Positions 45,079 through 53,708 of a DNA stretch of 64,000 bases are shown one piece after another. This DNA is from an uncultured Clostridia bacterium (GTDB lineage Bacteria; Bacillota; Clostridia; Oscillospirales; Ruminococcaceae). The notes under the pieces are model-generated. The model was not told the origin of the DNA, did not search any database, and saw only the letters and a list, made by a program, of their open reading frames with translations. The stretch spans positions 168,368-232,367 of the forward strand of contig CALXCO010000001.1 of the NCBI GenBank assembly GCA_944386805.1, given 5' to 3'. Positions within the stretch are counted from its first letter, which is position 1. Every line of letters begins with the position of its first letter. The position numbers and the translations under genes are program-made.

Positions 45079-46386
45079 TTAATTAATTTTCCAGTCACAA
45101 TCACCCTGGCATTGTAACCCAGTCTGATAAAAGGCAGTCATACCTTTGACCATCCATTCCAGGTCTTTTGCACCGGCAGTCTCCCAGGAGGAGTGCATTG
45201 CCAGCTGTGCCATTCCGATATCGACCGTCGCAATGGAGACATGACGTCCCGACAGATTTCCCAGAGTAGACCCACCCGGCTGATCGGAGTGGTTGTAGAA
45301 TGCCTGTACCGGCACGCCGTTGGCTGCACAGATACTGCGGAAGACTGCGGCGGACACTGCGTCAGAGGTGTACTTCTGGTTGCCGCTGAACTTGACGACG
45401 ATGCCTTCGTTCATCCAGACACGGTTGACCGGATCAGAGGTTTCCGGATGATTGGGATGTGCCGCATGGGCGTTGTCAGCCGAAACCATGAAGCTTCCGG
45501 CCAGACGGCGCTGGTGCTGTTCAGCGGTCAATCCGCGGACAGTATCGATGCGGGACAGCACATCCGAAAGGAAGGTGGAGTCGGCGCCCTGACGGGTACA
45601 ACTGCCGACTTCTTCGTTGTCAAACAGGCAGCAGACGGCAACGTTTTTGACTGCTTTTGCTTCAATCAATGCAGTGACTGCCGAAAAAGTACAGGCCAGG
45701 TCATCCAGACGTGGGCAGGAGATCAGTTCCTCTTCGACTCCCCATGTTGTTCCGGGCATACGATTATATACATACAGATCTGCGCCCAGTACGTCTTCTT
45801 CTTTTACACCGGCCAGGTCTGCCATTTCACCCAGCAGACCATCTTCCTTTCCACCGAGGCTGTACAACGGCAGCATATCCGTCTGACCTTTGAGAGCCAT
45901 ACCGCCATTGACACCGCGGTTCTGATGGATGCAGAGGCTCGGAATGACCAGCATGTCTTTTCTTGCGTCCACAAGCTGAGGTTCAACACCATTAGATGTC
46001 CGGATCATCAGCCGTCCGGCAATCGACAGCGGCCGGTCCAGCCAGCTCATGGCAATCGCACCGCCATACATTTCAGTGTCCAGCATCGAGTATTTGCCGC
46101 CACAGCTGGCAATCCCCTTCTGTTTGATCTTAAAGCAGGGCGAGTCAGTGTGAGCGGAAACCAGCTGGAATCCGGCATCTGCTTCTTCCGGCAGGCGGAA
46201 AGCGATCAGCGAGGAGAGTCCACGGGTTACAAAGTATCCTTTTCCCTGTTCGAGTTTCCAGCTGTCTCCCTCTTTCAGCTGTGAAAAGCCGGCAGACAGC
46301 AACAGTTCCTGCGCCGAGGAAGCTGCATGGAATGCAGTCGGAGAGGATTCAATATACGAAAACAGACGGTTATTCAGATTGTTCAT
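45079..46386 (-). CDS. apeB: M18 family aminopeptidase
   Basis: The 435-residue protein is an aspartyl-aminopeptidase-like dodecameric zinc enzyme. It shows SPTAFHAASSAQELLLSAGF at the start, VSAHTDSPCFKIK near residue 77 (His and Asp ligands), LIPSLCIHQNRGVN-like core, CPRLDDLACTFSAV near residue 232, LFDNEEVGSCTRQGADS near residue 257 (Glu ligands) and a last His in YNHSDQPGGSTLG. It probably trims acidic N-terminal residues from peptides in the cytoplasm. It has its own promoter and is followed by the MarR promoter region. Confidence 0.93.
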   Translation of the reverse strand: MNNLNNRLFSYIESSPTAFHAASSAQELLLSAGFSQLKEGDSWKLEQGKGYFVTRGLSSLIAFRLPEEADAGFQLVSAHTDSPCFKIKQKGIASCGGKYSMLDTEMYGGAIAMSWLDRPLSIAGRLMIRTSNGVEPQLVDARKDMLVIPSLCIHQNRGVNGGMALKGQTDMLPLYSLGGKEDGLLGEMADLAGVKEEDVLGADLYVYNRMPGTTWGVEEELISCPRLDDLACTFSAVTALIEAKAVKNVAVCCLFDNEEVGSCTRQGADSTFLSDVLSRIDTVRGLTAEQHQRRLAGSFMVSADNAHAAHPNHPETSDPVNRVWMNEGIVVKFSGNQKYTSDAVSAAVFRSICAANGVPVQAFYNHSDQPGGSTLGNLSGRHVSIATVDIGMAQLAMHSSWETAGAKDLEWMVKGMTAFYQTGLQCQGDCDWKIN

Positions 46387-46436
46387 ACCAAAGTAACTTC
46401 CTTCCTTAAAGTGATACAGAAAAACTGTCTTTCAAA

Positions 46437-46465
46437 AGTATAGTCGCTTTCATTTATAAAGTCAA
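46437..46465 (-). promoter_or_regulatory. promoter of the M18 aminopeptidase gene
   Basis: On the minus strand TTGACT (46465-46460), 17-bp spacer, TATACT (46442-46437). Confidence 0.78.
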
Positions 46466-46529
46466 CGGGGCCGATTGGGAAATCCAGATGGTATGTATGA
46501 AAATATATCCCCCAAATCCCGAATTTTAC

Positions 46530-46558
46530 TTGAATAAGTTGCATCGGTATGCTATAAT
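46530..46558 (+). promoter_or_regulatory. promoter of the [FeFe] hydrogenase gene
   Basis: TTGAAT (46530-46535), 17-bp spacer, TATAAT (46553-46558) with extended -10 TGC. Confidence 0.8.
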
Positions 46559-46625
46559 TTAACTAATCAATATCTGCCAGTCTGCCTGTCGGCGTGATCC
46601 GGCAATGAACAGAAAGGAATTGTCT

Positions 46626-48149
46626 ATGCGCGGAATTTACAGCTCTGTAACAGACATCAGAAGAAAGGTATTCACAGAGGTTGCCCGTCTTGCCTATGAA
46701 GGCGGCGACTATTCTCGTATCGAAGAGCTCCCGTATAAAATTGTACCGGGAGAGGTAGCAACCTATCGGGACAGTATCTTTCTGGAAAGAGCGATTGTAG
46801 GCGAACGCCTGCGGCTCTCCATCGGTCTGCCTCTGCGTCCTCTGGACGCGCATGCTCCTGTTTCTCAGGGCATCGAAGAAAGTGCCATTGCGGAAAAGTA
46901 CTATGATCCGCCACTGGTCAACATTATCAAATTTGCCTGCAACTCCTGCCCCGAAAAGCGTTACTTTGTAACCGACGGATGCCAGGGCTGTCTGGCACAC
47001 CCCTGCACCGTTGTCTGCCCGAAAAATGCGATTTCCATCAAAAATGGCAAGTCGGTCATCGATGAATCCAAGTGTATCAAGTGCGGACGCTGCAAAGACG
47101 CCTGCTCTTATAACGCGATCATCAAACAGGAACGTCCCTGTGCCGCTGCCTGTGGCATGGACGCCATCTCTTCCGACTCGCTCGGACGCGCAACCATCGA
47201 TTATGACAAGTGCGTATCCTGTGGTCAGTGTATCGTCAACTGTCCTTTCGGTGCGATTTCGGACAAGGGTCAGATCTTCCAGACCATCCATGCAATTCGG
47301 AGCGGTCAGCGTGTTATTGCGGCGATTGCACCTGCATATGTTGGTCAGTTTGGCCCCAAGGTCACCCCTGAAAAGCTGCTGACTGCCATCAAGATGTTGG
47401 GATTTGACAGCGTAACTGAGGTTGCGATCGGCGCTGACTTCTGCACCATTGATGAGGCGGAAGACTTTGTCAAGAAAGTCCCGGCTGAACAGCCCTTTAT
47501 GGCGACCTCCTGCTGTCCTGCCTGGTCGGTTATGGCCAAAAAATGTTTCCCGGAATTTGCACCTTATATCTCGATGGCACTCACCCCAATGGTTCTGACC
47601 GCCCGTATGATCAAGAAAATTCATAAGAACTGCAAAGTCGTCTTTATCGGTCCCTGCTCTGCCAAGAAGCTGGAAGCAAGCCGGCGTACAATTCGTTCGG
47701 ATGTTGACTTTGTTCTTACTTTTGAAGAACTGATGGGTATGTTTGCTGCAAAGGATATTGATCCTGAGACGGTTGAAGTCGATCCTGAGGTTCTTCGTTC
47801 CAACCCGCTGGGCATTGCGACGGCTGCCGGCCGTGGTTTTGCGGTCAGCAACGGTGTTGCTGGAGCGGTTGCGGATGTTATTCGTGAGATTGACCCTGAT
47901 CGTGAAGTCAAGATCATGTCTGCTCAGGGCCTTCGTGACTGCAAGAAGATGCTGACGCTGGCAAAAGCCGGACGGTATGATGGTTACCTGCTGGAAGGCA
48001 TGGGCTGTCCGGGTGGCTGTGTTGCCGGTGCGGGCACCATTCAGGCACCCGCGAAGACTGCGGCGATGGTTGCTCTCCACGCAAAGAAGGCGGAAGGCAA
48101 GGTTGCAACCGATAACCCTTACAAGAGCCTGATCACCAAATTGGACTAA
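46626..48149 (+). CDS. [FeFe] hydrogenase, ferredoxin-domain type with variant H-cluster motifs
   Basis: The 507-residue protein has a family-specific N-terminal part (1-100), then cysteine-rich ferredoxin modules (residues 100-215; CIKCGRCKDACS and CVSCGQCIVNCPFGAI are 4Fe-4S motifs) and a hydrogenase domain. The three H-cluster motifs read TSCCPAW (near 294), GPCSAKKLE (near 342) and GMGCPGGCVAGAG (near 458). All four cluster cysteines seem present, but Met before PC is Gly and the GGGQP end of motif three is GAGTI. That fits a group B or similar non-prototype enzyme. Catalysis with ferredoxin is likely, but the direction is unknown. ATG 46626 follows AGAAAGGA. No maturase gene is in the window. 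Confidence 0.9.
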   Translation: MRGIYSSVTDIRRKVFTEVARLAYEGGDYSRIEELPYKIVPGEVATYRDSIFLERAIVGERLRLSIGLPLRPLDAHAPVSQGIEESAIAEKYYDPPLVNIIKFACNSCPEKRYFVTDGCQGCLAHPCTVVCPKNAISIKNGKSVIDESKCIKCGRCKDACSYNAIIKQERPCAAACGMDAISSDSLGRATIDYDKCVSCGQCIVNCPFGAISDKGQIFQTIHAIRSGQRVIAAIAPAYVGQFGPKVTPEKLLTAIKMLGFDSVTEVAIGADFCTIDEAEDFVKKVPAEQPFMATSCCPAWSVMAKKCFPEFAPYISMALTPMVLTARMIKKIHKNCKVVFIGPCSAKKLEASRRTIRSDVDFVLTFEELMGMFAAKDIDPETVEVDPEVLRSNPLGIATAAGRGFAVSNGVAGAVADVIREIDPDREVKIMSAQGLRDCKKMLTLAKAGRYDGYLLEGMGCPGGCVAGAGTIQAPAKTAAMVALHAKKAEGKVATDNPYKSLITKLD

Positions 48150-48179
48150 GCCCATATCATTTTGTATATGGCTGTTTTG

Positions 48180-48217
48180 ATCCCACTTCGGTATTTTCCG
48201 GAGTGGGATTTATTTTT
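48180..48217 (+). terminator. intrinsic terminator of the hydrogenase gene
   Basis: ATCCCACTTCGG (48180-48191) pairs with CCGGAGTGGGAT (48198-48209, one G-T pair), then TTATTTTT. Confidence 0.9.
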
Positions 48218-48223
48218 GCGGCA

Positions 48224-48269
48224 AAAAACCGTCCCGGACTGTTTGACAAAACAGTACAGGACGGTTTTT
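48224..48269 (-). terminator. terminator of the long minus-strand cluster, after mtnN
   Basis: Outer stem AAAAACCGTCC (48224-48234) with GGACGGTTTTT (48259-48269) and inner ACTGTTT/AACAGT arms. The minus-strand side ends in five T residues. Confidence 0.85.
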
Positions 48270-48285
48270 GAATCTATATGGACAA

Positions 48286-48957
48286 TTACATCTGATGCAG
48301 CATGCCGGTTACAATTTCAGCGGCATCATTGGCTGCGATCTTTTCAAACGTTTCAAAGCTCATCTCGGCATCATCGTCCGCATTGTCGGAGATGCTGCGG
48401 ATAATAACGAACGGAATGCCATTGACTGCACAGGCATGTGCAATCGAACCGCCTTCCATTTCGATTGCCATCGGCTGGGTACGGGCGACGATATCATCCC
48501 GGACCGACTTTTCGCAGATAAACTGGTCACCGGTCGCGATTCTGCCGGCATATGCAGTCACCTTTCCCTCACATGCTTTCATTGCCAGCTGGACAAGTGT
48601 GGGATCTGCGGTAAAGCCTTTGACAAACGGGTAGTTGTGGCTGAGGATTTCCGGGTCCATGTCATGGTAAACCGCATCGGTTGAGACCACAACATCCCGT
48701 ACAGTCGCCTTGCCCGCGCCGCCTGCAACGCCGGTATTGATTACAGCGGTTACCTTGAACAGGTCGATCAGCAGCTGGCAGGTCACAGCTGAATTAACCT
48801 TGCCGATTCCGGAACAGACCAGCACGACCGGGACTGAACCGATTTTTCCACTGTAGAAATGGCGTCCTGCCGCGACAGTTTCCTGACAGTCGGTCAGGCG
48901 GGTTTTCAAAAGTTCAACCTCACTGCCCATAGCTCCGATAATTCCGATTTTTGTCAT
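48286..48957 (-). CDS. mtnN: 5'-methylthioadenosine/S-adenosylhomocysteine nucleosidase
   Basis: MtnN removes adenine from MTA and SAH, ending SAM-derived waste. The 223-residue protein starts IGIIGAMGSEVELLK with the catalytic Glu, then CSGIGKVNSAV, INTGVAGG near residue 75, AIEMEGGSIAHACAVNGIPFVIIRSISDNAD near residues 172-202 with the substrate-binding Met-Glu pair and the catalytic Asp. It lies 21 bases after spoVM and is the last gene of the long cluster, an unusual neighbour for spoVM. Confidence 0.96.
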   Translation of the reverse strand: MTKIGIIGAMGSEVELLKTRLTDCQETVAAGRHFYSGKIGSVPVVLVCSGIGKVNSAVTCQLLIDLFKVTAVINTGVAGGAGKATVRDVVVSTDAVYHDMDPEILSHNYPFVKGFTADPTLVQLAMKACEGKVTAYAGRIATGDQFICEKSVRDDIVARTQPMAIEMEGGSIAHACAVNGIPFVIIRSISDNADDDAEMSFETFEKIAANDAAEIVTGMLHQM

Positions 48958-48978
48958 CCTTTATGTTCCTTTCCTTTT

Positions 48979-49071
48979 TCAGTTATCCGGATGCGAAACC
49001 CGATGGATACCGAAAATTTTGCGCAGCAGCCCGGACATGAATCCGGACGGCTTCATCACAATTACTTTCAT
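48979..49071 (-). CDS. spoVM: stage V sporulation protein M, short coat-assembly peptide
   Basis: The 30-residue product MKVIVMKPSGFMSGLLRKIF plus GIHRVSHPDN has the plan of SpoVM: a short start, a Pro-containing turn (KPSGF) and an amphipathic helix (MSGLLRKIFGIHR) with basic residues. SpoVM recognises the convex forespore membrane and anchors SpoIVA at the spore coat base. GGGAGG lies about eight bases before the ATG. The gene comes directly after thiN as in Bacillus subtilis, and this position is the strongest support. It is slightly longer at the C-terminus than the 26-residue Bacillus form. Confidence 0.86.
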   Translation of the reverse strand: MKVIVMKPSGFMSGLLRKIFGIHRVSHPDN

Positions 49072-49129
49072 CTGAGAAGCCTCCCTTCTGCTTTATAGTA
49101 CGCAGAAAGGCCTGTCTCGGTTCCCCTGT

Positions 49130-49750
49130 TTACGGGAGAGCGGACAGAATTACCAGCAGTCTGCCTTCCCGGACGGAGATACTGGCGGGATACGTTTCGA
49201 CCGAGTTGCTGACGCCGAGCGGGAAATTCTGATCGAGTGAGGCATCCTCCAGCGGATAGCTCAGCCCGCGCAGAGTAATTCCGCTGCATCGTTCAGTATA
49301 CGAAAAGATGGAAACATGACGGTACCCTTCGGGGACCTGAAGGGACTGTTTTTCCAGCATCGTGACCCAATGATGGCCATCGACCAGGACGCCGCTGCAT
49401 TCCCGGTCTTTCAGAAAAGCCAGCGTTTGAAATGCTGCAAAGGTGTGATCCAGACGTCCGCCCAGTGCTCCATACAGCATAAATTCCCGGTAGCCCAGCT
49501 CAATCCCCCTTTTGACCGCCAGCATCAGGTCGGTATCATCCTTGCGAACCGGAAAGAGTATCGAACCTTCAGGGACCTCATCACTTCCCAGAGAGTCCAT
49601 ATCCCCCATCACAAGGTTGGGTTTTACCGACAGCAGAGCCGCATTGCGCAGCCCGGCGTCGGCAGCAATCAGATAATCATCCGGCAAAACCGGCGGAAGC
49701 AGCGGTGTTTTTTCCAGACTGCCTGCTCCGAAAATGACACATCTTCCCAT
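49130..49750 (-). CDS. thiN: thiamine diphosphokinase
   Basis: ThiN turns thiamine into thiamine diphosphate with ATP. The 206-residue protein shows IAADAGLRNA near residue 28, LVMGDMDSLGS near residue 46 (metal-binding Asp residues), RKDDTDLMLAVKRGIELG near residue 72 and LYGALGGRLDHTFA near residue 95. The ATG overlaps the rsgA TGA by one base, so they are co-translated; an in-frame TTG at 49753 is less likely. In Bacillus rpe stands between rsgA and thiN and here it is absent. spoVM follows. Confidence 0.95.
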   Translation of the reverse strand: MGRCVIFGAGSLEKTPLLPPVLPDDYLIAADAGLRNAALLSVKPNLVMGDMDSLGSDEVPEGSILFPVRKDDTDLMLAVKRGIELGYREFMLYGALGGRLDHTFAAFQTLAFLKDRECSGVLVDGHHWVTMLEKQSLQVPEGYRHVSIFSYTERCSGITLRGLSYPLEDASLDQNFPLGVSNSVETYPASISVREGRLLVILSALP

Positions 49751-50628
49751 CAATTTTTTCCTTCCTCGCGCTGCCAGTCAGGGATTTTCATAGCTTCTTC
49801 ATACAGTGTTACATAGCTTTCATGCCGGCTGGGGCTGATGAGGCCGTTTTCAACAGCCTGTGTGACAGCGCATCCCAGTTCCCGCCGGTGAGAGCAGTCG
49901 ACAAAACGGCACTTGTCCAAAAAAGGCGCAAACTCACGGAAGCAATATTGCAGTTCTTCCTTGCGAATTGGCTCATACTGTTCCAGTTCAACGGTCGAAA
50001 ATCCGGGAGAATCGGCGACATATCCACCGCCCGGAATCGGATACAATTCAACCTGCCGGGTGGTATGGCGTCCTCTGCCGAGTTTGTTGCTGATTGCGGC
50101 AGTGCGCAGATCGAGGTCAGGAAACAGCCGGTTGAGCAGCGTAGACTTGCCGACGCCGGTATTGCCGATAAAGATACTGACTTTTCCCTGCATCATCGAC
50201 AGGATTTCCTGTTCATTATGGATATCCTCGCCGGTCAGAATGACGGTAAAGCCCGCTTTGCGATAGATTTCAGCGAAAGAGTCATCCTCTTTAAGGTCAT
50301 TTTTGGTCAGCACAATGACCGGTTCGATCTTTTTGTATTCACATACCGCCAGCATCTTGTCCAATACAAAGGTGTTGGGGGATGGTTCTGTCGTCGAGAC
50401 CGTCATCAGTGCAAGGTCAATATTTGCGGCTTTTGGACGGACCAGCTCATTTTTTCGCGGCAGAATCTCGACGATGTTGTCATCTTCAATCCGGACGTAA
50501 TCCCCTGCCAGCGGTGCAATCCCGCGTTTGCGGAATATTCCGCGTGCTTTGCACGGCAGAATCGCGTCATCCGTCTGCACATAAAATGCGCCGCTGATTG
50601 CCTTGATAATCAGCCCCTGTATTGTCAT
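49750..50628 (-). CDS. rsgA: ribosome small-subunit-dependent GTPase A
   Basis: RsgA is a circularly permuted GTPase that checks 30S maturation. The 292-residue protein has an N-terminal OB fold, the permuted motif order G4 (VLTKNDLK near 116), G1 (FIGNTGVGKSTLLNRL near 164) and G3 (DSPGFST), and a zinc knuckle near residue 247 (CRFVDCSHRRELGCAV). AGGAGATG lies before the ATG. It sits between prkC and thiN, as in other Firmicutes. Confidence 0.97.
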   Translation of the reverse strand: MTIQGLIIKAISGAFYVQTDDAILPCKARGIFRKRGIAPLAGDYVRIEDDNIVEILPRKNELVRPKAANIDLALMTVSTTEPSPNTFVLDKMLAVCEYKKIEPVIVLTKNDLKEDDSFAEIYRKAGFTVILTGEDIHNEQEILSMMQGKVSIFIGNTGVGKSTLLNRLFPDLDLRTAAISNKLGRGRHTTRQVELYPIPGGGYVADSPGFSTVELEQYEPIRKEELQYCFREFAPFLDKCRFVDCSHRRELGCAVTQAVENGLISPSRHESYVTLYEEAMKIPDWQREEGKN

Positions 50629-50672
50629 AAAACATCTCCTTTTGTCCTCAGCGCCTCATTTGTCCTGTATAG

Positions 50673-50704
50673 ATTTTCCCCGCCAGGTCAATGGCGGGGA
50701 AAAT
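50673..50704. other. 13-bp perfect hairpin between prkC and rsgA
   Basis: ATTTTCCCCGCCA (50673-50685) and TGGCGGGGAAAAT (50692-50704) around GGTCAA. The minus-strand side lacks a T-run, so it is not a standard terminator; it may adjust read-through or mark an RNA-processing point. Confidence 0.6.
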
Positions 50705-50741
50705 ACAACGCTGTTATTGGTTTTACATACGCTTATTTTGC

Positions 50742-52916
50742 TTATTCGAAGTTGGCAGCTCCCGGACCATCTGTGGAACCGGGACCTGATACATCACCCG
50801 GTCCGGCATTTCCAGCTGTTTCGCCAGGTCCATCATATTCGCCAGGACCGCCGGAACTGGACGATTCTCCAGGCGTCACATCGCTGCCGGGACCAGCGCC
50901 AGGTCCGGTAACATCGCCGTCCGGATTGGACGGTTCTTCAGGACTGCTGCCGGTGACGATGGAAGTGTTGTAGTCGCTTGAGACACTGACTTCGCCGGTG
51001 TCAAAATTGATCGAGTAAGAGACATACCGCTGTCCGTCCAGCGAGACGGTCACTTCCTGCTGACCTCTGCCGGTGACATTCAGGACCAGCGAAGAGTTGG
51101 TCGAAGGATTGACGGTCATGCTGCCGATGTCGACACCGTCCATATACAGGACCATCGTATAATCAGCGGAGTTGCTGCCTGCCGGGAAGTTGATCTGAAC
51201 AGGAACCGTCTTCTGGTAACCGGAGCCATTGCTGACTTCCAGCTGGATGGTTCCACCCTCTTCCGGCACATATTCGTTTGCCGCGATACTCTGGCTGACG
51301 ACGATACCGGCCGGCTGATCACTGTCAACCTCAGTCGAGGTGACGGTCAGTCCAACCGCTTCCAGTCTGGCGGTTGCCGTTTCCAGCGTCTGTCCGCGGA
51401 CTTCCGGGACTTTCAGTGCCGCGGTGACATTGCCGCGGCTGATATAGATGGTGACAACAGAGTTCTGTTCAACCTGTGTACCGGCGACAGGGTCGGTCGA
51501 CAGGACCTGATCGGCCGGGATGTCAGAATCTTCATCCGTTTCCTGTGTCTTGATCGAGTAGTCGAGTCCCATCTCGTGCAGCGTTTCTTCTGCCGTACTC
51601 AGGTCTTTGCCGACCAGATCAGGGACATACAGAGTTGAAATTCCATCGCTGACTTTGATACGAACGGTACGGTTGACTTTGACCGTCGTACCGGCGGTGA
51701 CGTTCTGATAATAGATAATGCCAGCGGCATACTGGTCGGTCATTGCCCGTTCTTCGATGACATAATCGAACTGGCCGTATTCTTCGCTGTTCTTTACCTC
51801 ATCATACGACATACCGACCAGATTGGGCATGACGATTTCGCCGACATCCTCATCACGTCCCCAGTAGAAGAAGCCCAGCATAACCAGAATGACAGTCAGA
51901 CAGCAGGCCGCAGCGATACCAGTCAGAATCAGAATACTGGGGCTCTTTTTAATCACAATAATTTCCTCTTCTTCCGGGTCGACCGCCTGACGTGCCTGGC
52001 GGCTGTTCTGGACCGGCTGTCCGGATGAACGGCGCTCCAGCGAAGAGGGTTCGACCGCACGGGTATACTGATAATGGAACCGGATAGCGGGATTTGCCTT
52101 AAAGGCATCGACAGCTGCCAGCATTTCTTTTGCAGAACGGTAACGCAGATTTTTGTCTTTCTGCATCGCCTTATCGCAGATTTCACACAATCCGATCGGA
52201 ACTTCCGGATTGACCTGACGCAGCGGAACCGGCTGTTCATGGATATGCTTCATCGCGACTTCTTCAGGCGTCGCGCCGTCAAACGGTACATTCCCGGAGA
52301 GCATCTCATACAGCAGTACACCCAGTGAATAGATATCGCTCTTGGCATCCGATTCTTCACCGCACGCCTGTTCCGGGCTGATATAATGCACCGAACCGAT
52401 TGCCTTATTCTGACCGCTGCGGATATCCTCGCGGGCAAAACGGGCAATGCCGAAATCCATTACCTTGATGGAGCCGTCACGCTGCAGCATGATATTCTGG
52501 GATTTGATATCCCGGTGGACGACACCGTGGTCGTGGGCATGCTGCAATGCACGCAGAATCTGTTCCAGAAAGTGCACCGCGTCTTTCCAGCGCAGATGCC
52601 CCTGATGGTGAATATACTGGTTCAGCGTGACACCGTCGATATACTCCATGACGATATACTGGTCTTCCCCGGTAAAATTCACATCGTATATTTTCACAAT
52701 GTTGGGATGGTCCAGCACCGCAATGACCCGTGATTCATTTTTGAACCGTCTGACAAACTCTTCATTTGTCAAAAACTCCTGCTTGAGCAGCTTGACGGCG
52801 ACAATCCGTCCGTTTTCCTGCAGATCGACCGCTTCAAAAACATTAGCCATTCCGCCGCTGCCGATCAGTTTTTTCAACTGATATCTTTCACCCAACGTCT
52901 TACCGATATATTCCAT
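50742..52916 (-). CDS. prkC: PASTA-domain Ser/Thr protein kinase (PrkC/Stk1 type)
   Basis: The 724-residue membrane kinase has a cytoplasmic Hanks kinase domain (GSGGMANVFEA, VAVKLLKQEF, VHRDIKSQNIM near residue 137, DFGIAR and SPEQACGE), a membrane helix near 330-352 (ILILTGIAAACCLTVILVML), three PASTA domains (about 365-565; each opens VPxLVG/VPEVRG-like), a beta-domain (about 570-650) and a Gly/Pro/Ser/Asp-rich tail of about 70 residues. PASTA domains bind muropeptides, so it can couple wall state to growth or germination. The phosphatase PrpC is the gene before it. The start may be ATG 52916 or TTG 52922. Confidence 0.95.
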   Translation of the reverse strand: MEYIGKTLGERYQLKKLIGSGGMANVFEAVDLQENGRIVAVKLLKQEFLTNEEFVRRFKNESRVIAVLDHPNIVKIYDVNFTGEDQYIVMEYIDGVTLNQYIHHQGHLRWKDAVHFLEQILRALQHAHDHGVVHRDIKSQNIMLQRDGSIKVMDFGIARFAREDIRSGQNKAIGSVHYISPEQACGEESDAKSDIYSLGVLLYEMLSGNVPFDGATPEEVAMKHIHEQPVPLRQVNPEVPIGLCEICDKAMQKDKNLRYRSAKEMLAAVDAFKANPAIRFHYQYTRAVEPSSLERRSSGQPVQNSRQARQAVDPEEEEIIVIKKSPSILILTGIAAACCLTVILVMLGFFYWGRDEDVGEIVMPNLVGMSYDEVKNSEEYGQFDYVIEERAMTDQYAAGIIYYQNVTAGTTVKVNRTVRIKVSDGISTLYVPDLVGKDLSTAEETLHEMGLDYSIKTQETDEDSDIPADQVLSTDPVAGTQVEQNSVVTIYISRGNVTAALKVPEVRGQTLETATARLEAVGLTVTSTEVDSDQPAGIVVSQSIAANEYVPEEGGTIQLEVSNGSGYQKTVPVQINFPAGSNSADYTMVLYMDGVDIGSMTVNPSTNSSLVLNVTGRGQQEVTVSLDGQRYVSYSINFDTGEVSVSSDYNTSIVTGSSPEEPSNPDGDVTGPGAGPGSDVTPGESSSSGGPGEYDGPGETAGNAGPGDVSGPGSTDGPGAANFE

Positions 52917-52952
52917 ATGCAAACCATTCCTTCTTGATCGTGAAACCCGTCA

Positions 52953-53681
52953 TCAGTTTTCGATAACGACGACGGTAATGTTATCATAGCCGCCTTTGCG
53001 ATTGGCAGCAGCGATCAGCTGTTCCGTCACCTCTTCAATCGGATGGGAGGAAAGGACGTCTCCCATCTCCCGGTCACTGCACAGTCCCGACAATCCGTCG
53101 CTGCACATCAGCAGCCGGTCGCCCGGCGACAGCTGTAAATCCAGCAGGTCGACATCGACATCCGGTGCAATACCGACCGCACGGGTGATAATATTCCGGT
53201 CTGGGCGCAGCCGCGCCTCTTCCGGCGTAATCTGTCCCAGGTCAATCATCTCCTGCACCCGTGAATGGTCCCGCGTGACCTGATAAAACTGGCCGCCATG
53301 CAGTTGGTAGAGCCGGGAATCTCCGACATGGCCGATATAAGCGCAGTCCGGTGTGATAATCGCCGCGAGTGCGGTTGTACCCATTCCGGCAAATTCCGGC
53401 TGGTTCTGTGCCTGTTCATAGATTTGGCGGTTGGCTTCAAAAATTGCCCGCAGCAGCAGGTCATGCAGTTCATCATCCATCATGCCTGCCCGGATATTGT
53501 CACGAACGACAGATGTAATCATTCTTTTTGCGATGGCACTTGCCTGATCGCCGCCCTTTACGCCGCCCATGCCGTCGCAGACCAACGCAAAGCCTATTCC
53601 GTCACACAAAACAGCAATACGAAAGGTATCCTGATTGGTTTTTCGGATCATACCGACATCCGTTTTACCGGCAATTTTCAT
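52953..53681 (-). CDS. prpC: PP2C-type protein phosphatase
   Basis: The 242-residue phosphatase reverses PrkC phosphorylation. It has TDVGMIRKTNQDTFRI at the start, ALVCDGMGGVKGGDQAS near residue 32 (metal-binding Asp and Gly), IGHVGDSRLYQLHGGQF near residue 117, LLMCSDGLSGLCSD near residue 190 and GGYDNITVVVIEN at the end. All PP2C metal ligands are visible. It lies 36 bases before prkC and 27 bases after rlmN, in the standard Firmicutes order. Confidence 0.96.
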   Translation of the reverse strand: MKIAGKTDVGMIRKTNQDTFRIAVLCDGIGFALVCDGMGGVKGGDQASAIAKRMITSVVRDNIRAGMMDDELHDLLLRAIFEANRQIYEQAQNQPEFAGMGTTALAAIITPDCAYIGHVGDSRLYQLHGGQFYQVTRDHSRVQEMIDLGQITPEEARLRPDRNIITRAVGIAPDVDVDLLDLQLSPGDRLLMCSDGLSGLCSDREMGDVLSSHPIEEVTEQLIAAANRKGGYDNITVVVIEN

Positions 53682-53708
53682 CGGCAGCGCTCCTTCCTGT
53701 GATCTGAA

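Noticed and set aside
46563..48155. A 530-codon minus-strand frame opposite the hydrogenase gene
   Set aside because: No domain or ribosome site, and it overlaps completely with a gene whose cluster motifs are certain.
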